Shown here: positions 34,193 to 45,945 of the stretch, piece by piece
Position numbering within the stretch: the stretch's first letter is position 1
How the letters are laid out: each line of letters starts with the position of its first letter
Assembly: GCA_027886185.1 (NCBI GenBank)
Contig: WOAB01000226.1
Coordinates: forward strand, 868,001-932,000
Length of the DNA: 64,000 nt
From: Rheum nobile
Lineage: Eukaryota; Streptophyta; Magnoliopsida; Caryophyllales; Polygonaceae
Reading direction: 5' to 3'
Position numbers and translations under genes: made by a program
The notes under the pieces: model-generated
The model's database searches: none
What the model was told of the DNA's origin: nothing
Seen by the model: the letters and a program-made list of their open reading frames with translations, nothing else

Positions 34193-35023
34193 TTCATCAC
34201 AAATCAAAACTTACAATATATAATAATATTAATTGTGAATTTTAATAATAATATATTTTTGGACTAAATAAACTAACTCTAATCATAGAAGATTTGTTAT
34301 TTACTCTAATTTGTCAAATATAAGACAATAGTCTATACACATATTTTTAGGCCATTTCTATTTGAAGTCTCCTCTATTTTTCTATTTGGAGTCCACCCTA
34401 CTCATATATAAAAAATTATTCTAAAATTACAATCCTACTACCCTAATTTCACTACTCACTTTCATTTCCTCTCCCGCCTCTCATTCTCTCTTCCATTTTC
34501 AATCTCACAAACCACAAAAAATCAACACTTTCTTCCTCACTTAGCCACTAAATTGGCATCAATTTGGATCAAGGAGGTGCCATACTTGAAGATTCTACAA
34601 GAAAATGTAAGTTTATCAACTTTTTTTGGGTAAATTCGTACTTAGGTTTAAGAAAATCTCAAACTGAAATTTTGGATATTTTTTACCTAATTTGCCTTAT
34701 AGATTTGAAGTTTTAGGTTTATAGATGAATAAAATGTATAATAGATATGATGTAGATAGATTTTGGGTTGAAATTGTTGTGTTCGTTTTGAGTTAAGCCA
34801 TGGGAGAAATTGGGTTTACGAACTGCAGAACTCGTCTTATTTTGAGGAAGAAGACGAGTTATGTCCGTCACGAACGAGCTGCATTCGTCCGTCACGGACG
34901 AATGCAGTCCATCCGCGACGGTGGAACACATTCCATCCTTCACGGATGGTGTTTTTTATATTCGTCGCTTCTACCTTCCGTGGTCAATCTACGGACGAAA
35001 TGAACTTATGTATTATTTTGCAG

Positions 35024-35080
35024 ATGGATGAGACTAGATCGGGGCGTGCTCGTAGAAGAGACGCAAATCGCTTCTACCTT
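35024..35080 (+). pseudogene. PMD gene remnant of E3 (first coding exon start only)
   Basis: After an intron acceptor (TTTTGCAG) the sequence ATGGATGAGACTAGATCGGG encodes MDETRSGRARRRDANR, matching the start of E2 (MDNQTRYARHRRRNVV) and E1 (MENETRSARHRRWNVV). It then runs into transposase sequence. A probable 5' untranslated exon with donor GAAAATGTAAGT ends near 34604. Confidence 0.7.
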
Positions 35081-35081
35081 C

Positions 35082-36347
35082 AGTGCAGTTGCAATCTGGG
35101 TTGGCGTACAATGTGTCTTTGTCATTGACTGCTTATGCTCATTTGTGAGCCTGCCAGCTAATGCATGCCCATATAAACTAGACCCAATCTCATGGTTGTG
35201 AGTTCCATGTACAACATCAATCTTCCATGAGCCTCTAGGATGTTCACGACACGTCAATTTGAAGGGACACCCACATTTCTTTGTATGTGTGTTTTTTCGG
35301 ACTCTGTTTTCTCCTCCTTTAGATGGGGTGTATATTCCTTCTCTTTCACACAACAACATAGTCTTTCCGAGATGACGATCATCTGATTTTCTATCTCGGC
35401 TAATCTTGATGCACATGTTATTTTGAAACTCAGTCTCTTTAACCCACTTAATTGCCTCATCCCTGGTGCAGAACACAATATCTGTAGTAAACAACTCAGA
35501 ATAATCAGCTGAAACTTGGTTTACTTCTAAGGGTACCCCAAATTGCGGTTGTGTGTGCAATGGTGGGAACCCAAACTGAGGAATTGATTCTGATGATACA
35601 AACTCATGGCCAAATCCATCGTGAAGCGTGAAATTCGGAAATGTTTCTGATGGTACAAATCCATGGCCGAGCGTGTACGAATAAGACGTCCCATTTTGTG
35701 ATGTTGATGCAAACCCGTCATTAATCCTTAGGTCGTTAAGACCAATATAAAGTTCATTACTTTCCTGTTGAAAAAAATAGTGATTTACAGTAAAATATAA
35801 ACATTCTGTAAATATGCACAAACACATCCGTCACGGAAGGACCATCTCCCTCCATCACGGAAGGGATGCTTTCCTCTGTCACGGATGTACGATCTCCTAC
35901 CGTCACGGATGGACCATCTCCCTCCATGACGGAGAGAGCGACTTAGTCCGTCACGGAAGGGATGCTTTACCTTGAGGTTTTTCCTCAAGGTAAAAATGGC
36001 ACCGGATTCCTTTGACTGGTTTTTTCTACCGCCCCACTGTTTTTTCTTCTTGCAACTTAGAAACACTACAAATTTGACTATAACTACCCTAAAACACACA
36101 TTAATGACTAGAACAACATCAAAAAAACAATCTATTTGCAACAACTATCTTTAACCTAGTCAAAGTTTGGACTTTTAACAAGTAAAAATCAAAACTTTCA
36201 TGCTTTGAAGTAAAACAAATTATGACTACAACCACATAAAAAAACTAGTTTGAAGTAAAAACAAAAGGAACTAACCTCGTTGTGATTGAACATGAATGAA
36301 TCATTTCCTTCACTCATGGTGCCATAGAAATGATCATGATGTTCCAT
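35082..36347 (-). pseudogene. MULE transposase 5' part (E3): FAR1-type domain only
   Basis: Exon 1 is 36276-36347 (24 codons, MEHHDHFYGTMSEGND...FNHNE, the same length as E2 exon 1). Exon 2 starts at 35764 after TTCAACAG. It reads ADYSELFTTDIVFCTRDEAI, KWVKETEFQNN, KKCGCPFKL, GSWKIDVVHGTHNHEIGSS and LYGHALAGRL, the complete FAR1/WRKY-GCM1-type domain including the segment deleted in E1. The frame is open until it meets the PMD remnant near 35082. A spliced transcript could encode a DNA-binding domain without a catalytic core. Confidence 0.8.
35821..35968. repeat. CCGTCACGG motif array in E3 intron 1
   Basis: About five units of roughly 30 bp with YCCGTCACGGANG and ACCATCTCCCTCCAT, some inverted. 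It lies about 60 bp upstream of exon 2, as in E1. Confidence 0.8.
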
Positions 36348-36479
36348 AATATAAGAATTTTTGTTTGAGGGTGGAAGATTTTTTTTTGAAGGTGGAAGAG
36401 TGATTGTCGTAATATATGAAGGGGTAATTTAATTCTGTTAGGTGGGGACAAGTAACATTTATTGCGACAGTTGGGAATG

Positions 36480-36629
36480 GTTTCCTCCGTTAATGAGTCA
36501 CGGATGGAGTGGTTTCCTCCGTGAATGAGTCACGGACGGAGTGGTTTCCTCCGTGGATGAGTCACGGACGGAGAAGTTTCCTCCGTTAATGAGTCACGGA
36601 CAGAGAGGTTTCCTCCGTTAATGAGTCAC
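36480..36629. repeat. 32-bp subterminal tandem repeats of E3, 4.7 units
   Basis: Units of the form GTTTCCTCCGTTAATGAGTC plus ACGGACGGAGTG. Within a unit TCCGT and ACGGA can pair. They lie just inside the right terminal repeat. Confidence 0.9.
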
Positions 36630-36694
36630 GTGTGTAGGGTGGGCGCTGTAAAAAAATATAGGGTGGACGTTAAATAGCAACTATGTATTTTTAA

Positions 36695-37618
36695 TAATAA
36701 CATCTATCTACATCCAATTTTGGCTTTGACACCTATGATAACACTTTTCAGTTATTATTGTATTTTCTTTAAAATGACATTTTTTTATAAGCACTAACTT
36801 ACAAAAATTAATCATCTTTCTACAAAACAAAATTGACTTCCTAATCTACTATATATCGAGTAACAATTTTTCTAACTTATGCCCTTAGGGCATAGGTTAA
36901 GATCTCTTATATAGAAAGTTTGATTATGTGTTAATTTTTTAGAGTTTTCTAATGTTTTTCAAATGGGTTCACCTTTTCCTATTTATAGTTTATATTCCTT
37001 AATAGAAATTCTTAACCTAAGGGCATAGGTTAAACAAACCGATCTACTAAACCAAAACCATTATATGTCTCATGGCACCCCTTACTAAGCTTATAATTTG
37101 TTTATGCCACATGACACGCATATATTCATTATACCATTTGGCATTTTCTCAATTTTTCTTTTTTTCAAAAATCAATATAATAATTATATATAAGATCTTT
37201 ATCATATTTCCAAAATTCAATACTTTATATATTTGTTTCCAATTTTAAGCCGTATGGAAATTCTTATGATTTGATTGGGTATGATTTAGTATATCTTGAT
37301 GTAATACTTTCCTTTATTAATTCACTTAATAGTTATATCAAATTATTAGTTTATAATTATAATAAAATTTGAAATCAAATACTATAAGTTTTCAATTAAT
37401 CTACTAAAACAAAACTTTCTTATGCCATATTTTCATTTGCCACATGACACCCCTACAATAAATTAGCCACGTGTCATTTTCTTAAAATTTTACATTTTTT
37501 TGAACCTCAAATCTACTATATATATATATTAAAGCAAAATATATTAATGCCATATGGCGCTCCTACATTCAATTTGTCACATGTCATTTTCTCTTCTTTT
37601 TTTTTTCAATTTTGTAAA
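36695..37618. other. AT-rich stretch with Helitron-like 5' ends and a small inverted-repeat element
   Basis: Starts of the type TCTACTA-A/T-rich occur at 36844, 37043, 37400 and 37512; the last three are followed by similar text (ATGCCATATGGC / TGCCACATGACAC), as in Helitron 5' ends cut into each other. A small inverted repeat (ATGCCCTTAGGG at about 36888, CTAAGGGCATAGG at about 37017) may be a MITE of about 155 bp. No genes. Confidence 0.4.
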
Positions 37619-37627
37619 TAAATTTAA

Positions 37628-38148
37628 GGGAATTTCCTCTTGGTGCCCCTGAGTTTAGGGTTATTCATGTTGGTGTCCCATGATTAACTTTTTTTCGGTT
37701 GGTGCCCCTAAGGTTTTGTGTTTATTTGCTTCGTAATAGAGTTTTTCCATATTCGTACTCTTCTGGTTCTAATTAATCAAATCCAAGCTCACCATTGTGT
37801 TCCTCGTCCTCAAATTAATAGGATTCGACTCCTAAAACACACAAATCCGTACCCAAACCATCTTGATTTGAAATCCTAAAGTCGAAAATGGGTTGTTGTT
37901 TCAGAATTCAAATCAAGATGGTTTGGATATAGATTTGGGTGTTTTAGAATTCCATTCCTATTAATTTGAGGGTGAGGAACGCAATGGTAGACTTTGATTT
38001 TATCAATTTGAACCGAAGAGTTTAAATATGGAAAACCTTGGTTACGAAACAAACAAATACAAAACCTTAGGGGCACCAATAGAAAAAAAAAATCATGGGA
38101 CACCAACAAGAATAACTCAAAACTCATGGGCACCAACAAAAATTTCCC
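37628..38148. mobile_element. Foldback MITE, 521 bp, perfect 9-bp target duplication
   Basis: The ends GGGAATTTCCTCTTGGTG and CACCAACAAAAATTTCCC begin arms of about 250 bp that cover almost the whole element. The flanks are TAAATTTAA (37619-37627 and 38149-38157). The same family sits in the H+-ATPase intron at 56478-56995. Confidence 0.88.
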
Positions 38149-39395
38149 TAAATTTAATTATATGCTAAATACTTTTAGGCCATTGCTATTTCACGCCCCG
38201 GGTAAATTGCTATTTACCGCCCTGGTTCGTCCGTGATAGACCAAACACATTTGTCCGTCACAGACGGATGTCCCTCGTCCTTCACGGACGGATGGACCTC
38301 GCCCATCACGAACGAAGTTGCTTCCCATAAATACAACAACTTCGTCCCCTTCCTCATTTCACCCCAAAATTTCTTTCCATTCGCTCGCGCAGCCACTTCA
38401 TCCCCTTCCTTTCCATTCGTCACATATCAATCGAATTCGTCCATTACGAACCGTGAGGTTAGTTAAATCTGTACTAGTTCTTGGCTTAGTTTAAAGGTGT
38501 TGAAATTATTGATGAATTAGGTTTTAAGGTTTACATGATTAAGTGTTTAATGTTGGATTTCAACTTGTTTGAATGTTGTTTCAAATGGAAAAATGTCTTG
38601 AATCTGGACAAATATTGTCGATTTGTACTCGTTTGAATGTTAGTCGATCTCGGCATGTATGATTATAGGGAGAAACCAAAACAATCGGTCTGTGATGGAC
38701 GGATCTTGTTGATCTGTCTCACGGACGGATCTGCAGTTTAGGGCTGCATCCCGTGCTACACTTGAGTTTAGGGTTTGTTATCCGAGTTGATGAAAATTTC
38801 AATTCATCTTTTTGAACTAAAATTGATGGATATTGAGCTGGTAATTTTGTTGGATTGAATGTGCTGATTATTGTGTCGAGTTTTTTAAAATATATGGATT
38901 TAGGTTGAATATATGATTATTCTTCTAATGTGTTGTTTTTTCCAATTACAGATGGATAACCAGACAAGATATGCCCGTCATCGAAGGCGGAACGTTGTCC
39001 GTGACGGACATGAACATGAGGCGATCGTATACCGAAGAAGGGAACCTTCGAAGAAGAAATCAAAAGTAACTGACGAAGCAGGACCGAGTACGATACATGA
39101 TCCGACCGTACCGGTATATGCAGACCCACCATTAAACACCATGTCGTTCAACGATCCACCCATATACCAGTCACTTAACCCGGATGTGGTAAGTAACTAT
39201 ATATATGCTTACTTAATTAAACTACTATTACATTATTTAATATTGTTTATAATAATTTGTTTTATAGGATTCGACATGGTATGCACCTCATGTACCTGAA
39301 CAACCTAGTGGTTGGCCCATGTGGCCGGGAGATATGAGTGGGCAAGGTGTTTGGCCTGCTCAGCAGCCTAGCTTTGAGGAACCGACGGAGGAACC

Positions 39396-39598
39396 TGTAA
39401 TACCCCGGATTTGTAATCCTTTATAAGGATTAGAATGCTACCCATGTCAACAAGAGCTCTTTCTTTTTCTGGTTCAAGTGAGGACAACGAACTAGGAAGT
39501 TAAGCGTGCTAGGGCAGGAGTAGTCTTAGGATAGGTGACCTCCTGGGAAGTTCCCGGTTGGCATGGGGGACAGTGTCTCTAAGGTTGTGGGCCTTACA
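39396..39598 (+). mobile_element. Cassandra-type solo LTR (TRIM), 203 bp
   Basis: TGTAATACCCCGG ... GGGCCTTACA, flanked by the perfect 5-bp duplication GAACC (39391-39395 and 39599-39603). The inner part carries 5S rRNA-like sequence, the hallmark of Cassandra terminal-repeat retrotransposons in miniature. The E1 PMD exon shows the empty site. Being a solo LTR, it arose by recombination after insertion. Confidence 0.88.
39489..39563 (+). pseudogene. 5S rRNA-derived segment inside the Cassandra LTR
   Basis: GAAGTTAAGCGTGCT, AGTAGT-like, GGATAGGTGACCTCCTGGGA and TTGGCAT follow the 3' two thirds of plant 5S rRNA in order, including the region of the internal Pol III promoter (boxes are partly present). 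It is too short and altered to be a working 5S gene. Confidence 0.85.
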
Positions 39599-41811
39599 GA
39601 ACCAGCTCCTTTTGGACAACCTAGGCAGGCTAGACAGCATAGGCAGGCTGAAGGTCGAGATGCTATCGATCCGAAGTTGATAGGACCTGTAGCGGGAGGT
39701 CCAGAGATCCCAGACCTGTTGTTTAGCTTCACATCCCACACAACATACTTCATTTATCAGGTCGGGCATCGTAAGTTGTTTAAACTTGATGTTGTTATTT
39801 AATTATTTCCATATTTTATTTTGTATATAACATTTTATTTTATAGGAGCGAGAAACTCTCACGTTTCAGCACATGCACGAGCAACTAAAGAAATGGAGGC
39901 TAGACGATGTCTCTCCATGGTGCGATCTGGCCCGAAACAGCGGCATCACACATCTGCAGGACCTGATGTACACTTATGTAGATCAGCCTTTGATTTCTGC
40001 TTTTGTGGAGCGACGACAGCTGGAGACCAATTCATTTCATATGCCATTTGGAGAGATGACTATAACTCTCCTGGATGTCTACATGATTTTGGGCCTCAAG
40101 ATTGATGGGGATGGAATGGGACTTCCCCTCCAGGATCGTATCAAGGGCAAAAATGACTTGTTCAATGAACAAGTGCATATGGCAATGGAGTTCTTTGAGT
40201 TGACACCCGAAATGGCACAACATGGACTCACTGCAGAAAATCTGAGAAATCATTGCTTGACCACAGAGCTGGATGATGAGAGAATCGCGTCGGGCTATCT
40301 GTTGTACCTGATGGGCTCGACCCTCTTTCCCGACAAGTCCTAACACTTGTTGCCCATGCCGAATCTGACCTACGTGAGTGACGTTCATGCTACTCGTGAT
40401 CTTTCTTGGGGTTCCGGCACGTTGGCATTCATGTATCGTTCATTGGGCGAGTGTTCACGCCATGAATGTCGTCAGATGTCGACCTGCTACACATTGTTGC
40501 TGGTAAGAATTGTGTTGCATATTATTTTTATATTGTTTAATTAAAATTATGGTATAGGTTGATATGTTTGTAAAAACATATTTATGTACATGCATGGATC
40601 TATCTATATTTCCCTAGCTTTCGTCCTCCACAGAATCCATGCTTCGAATTCAATGTGCCATATACAAGGCGGTGGAACCCTGTGCAGATTCATAGTAGAC
40701 AGAGAAGAAACTACAGGGAGGAGCTAGATTTTATGCATCCTTAGCAAGTAAGTATCATATGATGGGGTTTATGTCTCATATTAAAGTATTACAATTGTGT
40801 AAAGGTACTTACGACTATGTTAATTGCATCCAATTTTGTATAGGTTGACTGGCTGCCCTATGGATATGTTGATTACAGTATGCCAGAGTTGGCTCCTGCC
40901 TTTTTTCATGGGGTCATCTCATTTCTGAGAATCACAGAGCCCTATATGTCGGATCGGGTAGCGAGGCAGTTTGGACGTGAACAGAGGATTCCCCGACCGG
41001 TTATAGAGCCCATCAAAGCTGTCAGACATCCCAGCATCATGAGTTATATAGTACAGTATGACCCTGCTTCAAACTGGAGTTGGGATGCAAGAAGTGAGCA
41101 CTCCATATGGATCACACATATGGGCCCTCATGCTTACAATGGATATGACTGCAGTGCCGACTACATGGAATGGTACATGCCTCGTACACACCTATGTGTG
41201 AGGCCTCAGGATGCAGGCATCAAAGATCCTGTCCAGGTAAAAATATGTGTTGTATGTTTGTTTTTGATTTACATATACAATTCAAGCTTTACCTTAGTTA
41301 ATTTTTCCATATTTTTGTAGTGCATTGGACAAGCTTTTCAGTGTCTCAATCCATTCCATAATGCGGAGGAAGAGCAATTTTACAACATGTGTGAGGTTGT
41401 CCGCCACTGCCTTGATGACTTTAGACCTTTTACATACGACAATGAGGAGGAGGACGACGGAGATTAAGATGCATAGGTTGCCTTACTTAGTTTGGACATA
41501 TTTGCTTCTTTGATGTTTTCATTTGTTAGGGTATTGGTAATTGTGGATGCTTTTAAGTTTGTTGGTAGTTTGTTGAGAGTTTGAATTAAACCTTTGTATG
41601 TTCTCTTGTTTGTTAATTTGATGAGGTCGAAATGAAATTTATACCGTCCTAAATTAAAAGCTAGAGAGAGTGGCAAAAAGAGGCAGAAGAGAATTACAGA
41701 AGCTAAATCCTAAAATACCGTCCTAAAATAAATCCTCTAATCTTTAAGCTAGAATTACATAAGCTTAAGGCTCCAAGCTGTATATGAAGAGATGGTCTGT
41801 GACATATGGTG

Positions 41812-41912
41812 GGGCTCCGTCCGTCACAGACGGATTGGAGTCGTCCGTCACAGAGGGATTGGCTGCGTCCGTGACAGACGGATAGGCTCCATACGTGACG
41901 GGGTCACAACCC
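41812..41912. repeat. CCGTCACGG array between the convergent E2 genes
   Basis: Four copies of CCGTCCGTSACAGACGGAT-like units lie in the 570-bp space between the PMD stop (41467) and the transposase stop (42042). E1 has a long hairpin in the same place instead. Confidence 0.8.
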
Positions 41913-42041
41913 CGAATTGGAATCACTCAATTTGGGGTTACGTAGAAAAAGTTATACTTCTCCAAAACCATACAGAAAATAGAGTACAATAGCATATAAG
42001 TTGGCTTACAATAGCATTACAATGTGCGAGTACAATAGCAT

Positions 42042-45000
42042 TTAAGTCAGCTTGTGACCTCGTCTTTTTCTTGTGGAAGAAGGTCTGAACGCCATCAGTT
42101 GATGAACGAATGAATCATACAGACAAGCAGCAGAGGCATCATGTGCATGCTCCCACATGACAAATACTGACGGCAATGGTGACGCCTCTGATAGGGCCAT
42201 CTACAAAAGAATGGAGAACGTACTTAGTTGCCTAGTTCATGGGTTCAAATAATAAATATAAAATAATTAGTACCATACCGAAATGAAATGACTCTCCTTG
42301 TCAACATGGCAGATGCAGATCGTCTTAAGCTTAGCACCTCTCAGATGATGTGGAACCGCTTACAAAGGCAAGAAAGTAGCGTATAAACCACCCACCACGA
42401 CAACTGCACAATTGAATGCAGAAGCGACCAAACAACCCATATCTGGAAGCACCATCCAAGTCTTCTCTGGGGCCATCCTAGAGTCAAACCATGTAAGCTG
42501 TTGTAGTACTTTTTCCAGCGTCGTCTCAAAGAGGCAAGTCTGAGCATACAATTCCCAAAATTATTTCACCTTGTCAATCATGGCTTGCCGGACGATCCTC
42601 CATTGTTCCTGCCCGGGGCCTAGTTGATCTGCAACGGCTATGTATCTACAGTTTCCATCACCAATAATATCAAAGTAACCGTTCAAGTGTTTGTGGATAC
42701 ACGACGGAACTATACCCTTATACGGCTCAAAGTCTTTAATGAAGGACTGTGGAGACAGATAAGGTGGTGGAAACATTTGACCCACTCGATTCTTGGGAGC
42801 TCTAACCTGAGATGGCCTCAAAGGAGTGGTAGGAGCTTTAGGGTTTGGTGAAAGTGTACTAATGGGCTTTAGTGGCCTACCTCGTTGCTTCTTGGGAGGT
42901 GTCCCTTCCATATCTTTGTCTATGTACTCCCATGAAGAAGGATGTCTTTTAGTGGTATCTTTGTTTGGAGCTGTCATTGGCCGTCCCTTATACCTCACAA
43001 TAGCCGACTCTTGCAGACTGGTCCCCTCAGGGCGAGCGATGTCGTAAAGTCGCGAGACACATTTTTCTTGATCATCTGCTGACAGATTGGGGAACTGATC
43101 CGTATAAAATTGACCCATCAAAGATCTCGCGACTCTGCGCTTCACCTCAGCCTCACATTTGTCTTGCACTTCTGACAAACTCAATCGTCTCCAAAACAGA
43201 TGCAACGCTGAAGGCTTAATAGGGACTGAACTCGTCACATTTCTAGCGGTGTCATGCACACACGACAATCCATCTATCACCCTCATCTGGCATCTGCAGA
43301 TCTTGTCATAAAATGGATTTTCCCCTTTTCTGTATTCCTCTGTCAAGTGGTCAAGTGCAACCTTAGATACTTTGTACTTCAACCGCTTGAAAACATCAGC
43401 TCTTGTGACAAGAGTCATCATGTTTTGTACACTCTCGTTGAAGGTCCCCTTTATGTCCTTTACTTGGTTACTCATCTTTGAATGATATTGACCGAATATC
43501 GTGTCTAGACTACCATGTAGAGTAGTCAAGAAGTCTTTCAAACTAGAGTGTGCTCCTTCAACCTTATAGTTAGTACAAAATGCAGTGAAAATTTAGCAAG
43601 TGACTGACAGTTTATGAAGAGAACAGAATGCAGTGAATACATAATGCAATACAGATTGGACAATGCACTAACATGTTTGTCGTTGAAGTTCCAAGCGTGA
43701 AAACAGTATCTGTCCAAGCTGACACGAGTCTTTCCCTGTACGGGATCAGCCAACTGTTTCTTACATATTGAGTCAGACGTGGACAAACCCTCCATTCTGA
43801 CTCAATTCTGCGCAACTCCATCTCGTACTCGGGTACAGTTGTTTGCTTGAATAAATTATAGTATGTATTTGCAAACCTTGTACCCAAGCTTTTATCCTTC
43901 ATCTCCTTCTTAGCGTGGTCCTCTATGTTCTTCTTCACATGGCGCCTACAGAGGATAGACTTTGCACTTGGAAAGAGTCTATCTAACGCATTCATCAAGG
44001 TTTTTTCATGGTCTGTCACTAGGCATGTAGGTGTTACTTGACACTTTTTACACATTTCAAAAAGTTGATGTGCAGCCCACACGTAGTTGTCTTCTTGCTC
44101 ACGTTGTAGAAACGCCCCCGCCACATTGTAGTTCTTCCATGTAGACGAGACTCCTATAATTTCGAGAAAAGGCAAGTCATACCTGCACAAGTAGATGTGT
44201 CATTGCATAATGAATAAACATATCAACAATTAGATATAGCATATAGATGTGTTATACTAACCTGTTTGTGCTGTATGTGGAGTCTAACAAAAGCACGTAC
44301 GGAAATGCCTTTAGGAGTTTCATGGAGTCTAGACTGGCAAAGAAAATGCTGGCGATCTTATTGGTCGTTGGATTCGACCTATACTCTATGAAGTAGTTGT
44401 TCTCCTTACACTTATGGAAGAACTATTGGACCACGGTTCTTCATTCCATACCACTATGTCGGACCTTGTACACTTCATTGTACACTTGCTTCATTTTAGT
44501 GCAGTTGTTTGGGTCCTGGTTTAGTGTTGTTGCAATCTTGGATGGTTTATTATGATTTTCTGTCATGGACTTACACAACTTCTTCTGCTCATGTGTCATC
44601 CTCCCAGCGAATGCATGCCCGTACAAGTCATCACCAATGACATGGTTGTGAGTTCCAACAACTACCTTGATCTTCCATGAATCTCTCGGTTGTTCTTGAC
44701 ACAACAATCTGAATGTGCACCCACATTTGTTGCTCTTTGTTCTTTCCCTTAATCTGTTTTCATCTTTAGGAATGTAAGTTCCCGCTTTTTCACAAGTCAC
44801 ATGTGTCTTCTGAAGGCTTCCTCCACCAAGGTTTCAATCCCGACCAATAGTGATGCAGAAGTGATTATCAAACGCAATTTGTCTAGCCCATTTAATTGCA
44901 TCTTCTCTGGAGCCGAACACTTCACCCGTGGTAAACCTCTATGAATAGTCTTCGGAAACAATTACTTCTTCAGGTGTAGGAAAATTAAACCGCGGCTATG

Positions 45001-45676
45001 TGTGTAATGTCGAGAACCCAAACTGAGGTGGAGCCTGCCACCTTACGGACAGAATTCCACTAAGGGCTAAACTATCCATCACGGACAGATGGAATTCGTC
45101 CGTGACGTATGGAATGAATCCATACGTGACAGACGGATTTGTGTTCAAAAAACAATTACCCAACGAAGTTTTGCACTTGCAACGATCTAGTAAAATTTCA
45201 TATTGCAGTTTTATACATAAACATGTAGTTTTATACATAATATCTCCTACTTTTAAGTACAACATAATCAAAGATGAAGTTTTTATGAATATATATTAAC
45301 AACTATTGATAAGAAAGAACCATAAAATTCTTAACTACCACTAACTTCCACTAACATGTAAAGTAATAACTCAAACATATAGACATTCACAACAAAGAAC
45401 CATAAAATAGACATTCACAACTAATTGACAAGAAATAACCATAAAATTCTTACTAGTTGTTTATGAATATATAGTATGAACTAATTATCTTAAGAAAGTG
45501 TTTGTTTATTCAAAGAACAACTCACAAATATAAACATTCACAAGATAGAAACATAAAATTCTTAACTTTTACTAACATATAAAGTAAAAACTTAAAAAAC
45601 ATACCTCATTGTGATGATAATCTCTTGAAGCATCTTCTCCATCATTGAAGTTGAAAAAATCATCTTGATTTGCCAT
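42042..45676 (-). pseudogene. MULE transposase with FAR1-type zinc finger, SWIM, AT-hook and OTU domains (E2), broken
   Basis: Exons on the minus strand: 45605-45676 (MANQDDFFNFNDGEDASRDY...HNE), about 44262-45071, 43673-44182, 42279-43562, 42042-42200. Exon 3 (170 codons) is fully open and carries TWKNYNVAGAF, CLVTDHEKTLMNAL and KSILCRRHVKKNIED. Exon 4 carries the SWIM-like CRCQMRVIDGLSCVH, the AT-hook KKQRGRPLK and the OTU Cys box GDGNCRYIAVADQ. Stops: four in exon 2 (CAG to TAG after LHT, one in ADYS, AGA to TGA in GRDR, GAG to TAG in VQEF), TAA at 42561 and another TAA in the OTU part. The last exon ends RRGHKLT, so the second AT-hook has lost an Arg. As a family, MULE transposases cut at the terminal repeats in the nucleus. 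Confidence 0.85.
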
Positions 45677-45834
45677 GGAAAAGATTCAAAGTAATGGAAG
45701 AGAGTGTTGTGGGATGGAAAGGAAAGAGTGATTGAGGTTTAAGGTTTAGTTTGGTCGTAATATGGTTGAGTATGACGAGGTAGTTAATGTTGTTAAGTGG
45801 GGACAAGTAACATTCAATGTTTATGGTTGTTAAC

Positions 45835-45945
45835 CTCGTCTGTGACGGACCAATGGCATCCGTCTGTGACGGGCCAATGGCATCCGTCTGTGACGGGCCA
45901 AAGCGTTTTGTCCGTGACGGACGGAGCACTTTGGTCCGTCACAGA
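45835..45945. repeat. Subterminal CCGTCTGTGACGG repeats at the right end of E2
   Basis: Tandem units with GACGGRCCAATGGCATCCGT repeated two to three times, then CCGTGACGGACGGAGC, next to the right terminal repeat. The left end (38222-38312) has similar motifs. Confidence 0.85.

Larger units (their letters stand above)
34351..36685. mobile_element. MULE copy E3: internal-deletion derivative
   Basis: The left end begins GCCATTTCTATTTGAAG and the right end, reversed, CATAGTTGCTATTTAACG, as in E2. Flanks TATTTTTAG (34342-34350) and TATTTTTAA (36686-36694) form a 9-bp duplication with one mismatch. It keeps the 5' part of the PMD gene (+) and the 5' part of the transposase (-) joined at about 35080; everything between, including the catalytic core and the PMD domain, is gone. 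Confidence 0.8.
38952..41467 (+). pseudogene. PMD gene of E2, broken, with Cassandra LTR inside exon 2
   Basis: Exons: 38952-39188, 39268-39770, 39846-40502, 40592-40747, 40844-41236, 41321-41467. The PMD signature is in exon 3 (NSFHMPFGEMTITLLDVYMI, LGLKIDGDGMGLPLQDR). Exon 5 holds SNWSWDARSEHSIWITHMG and GYDCSADYMEWYMPR. The tail is acidic (NEEEDDGD). Damage: a 203-bp solo LTR plus 5-bp duplication in exon 2, CAA to TAA at 40341-40343, loss of the AG acceptor before exon 4 (GTACAT where E1 has GTACAG), and a TAG at about 40742. These differ from the E1 lesions, so the two copies decayed independently. Confidence 0.85.

Noticed and set aside
33930..34223. Lys/Phe-rich open frames on both strands
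   Set aside because: They are caused by the arms of a MITE and its A/T runs.
39489..39563. A 5S rRNA gene
   Set aside because: Only the 3' two thirds is present, it is altered, and it sits in a TG..CA LTR with a 5-bp duplication, so it is Cassandra-derived.
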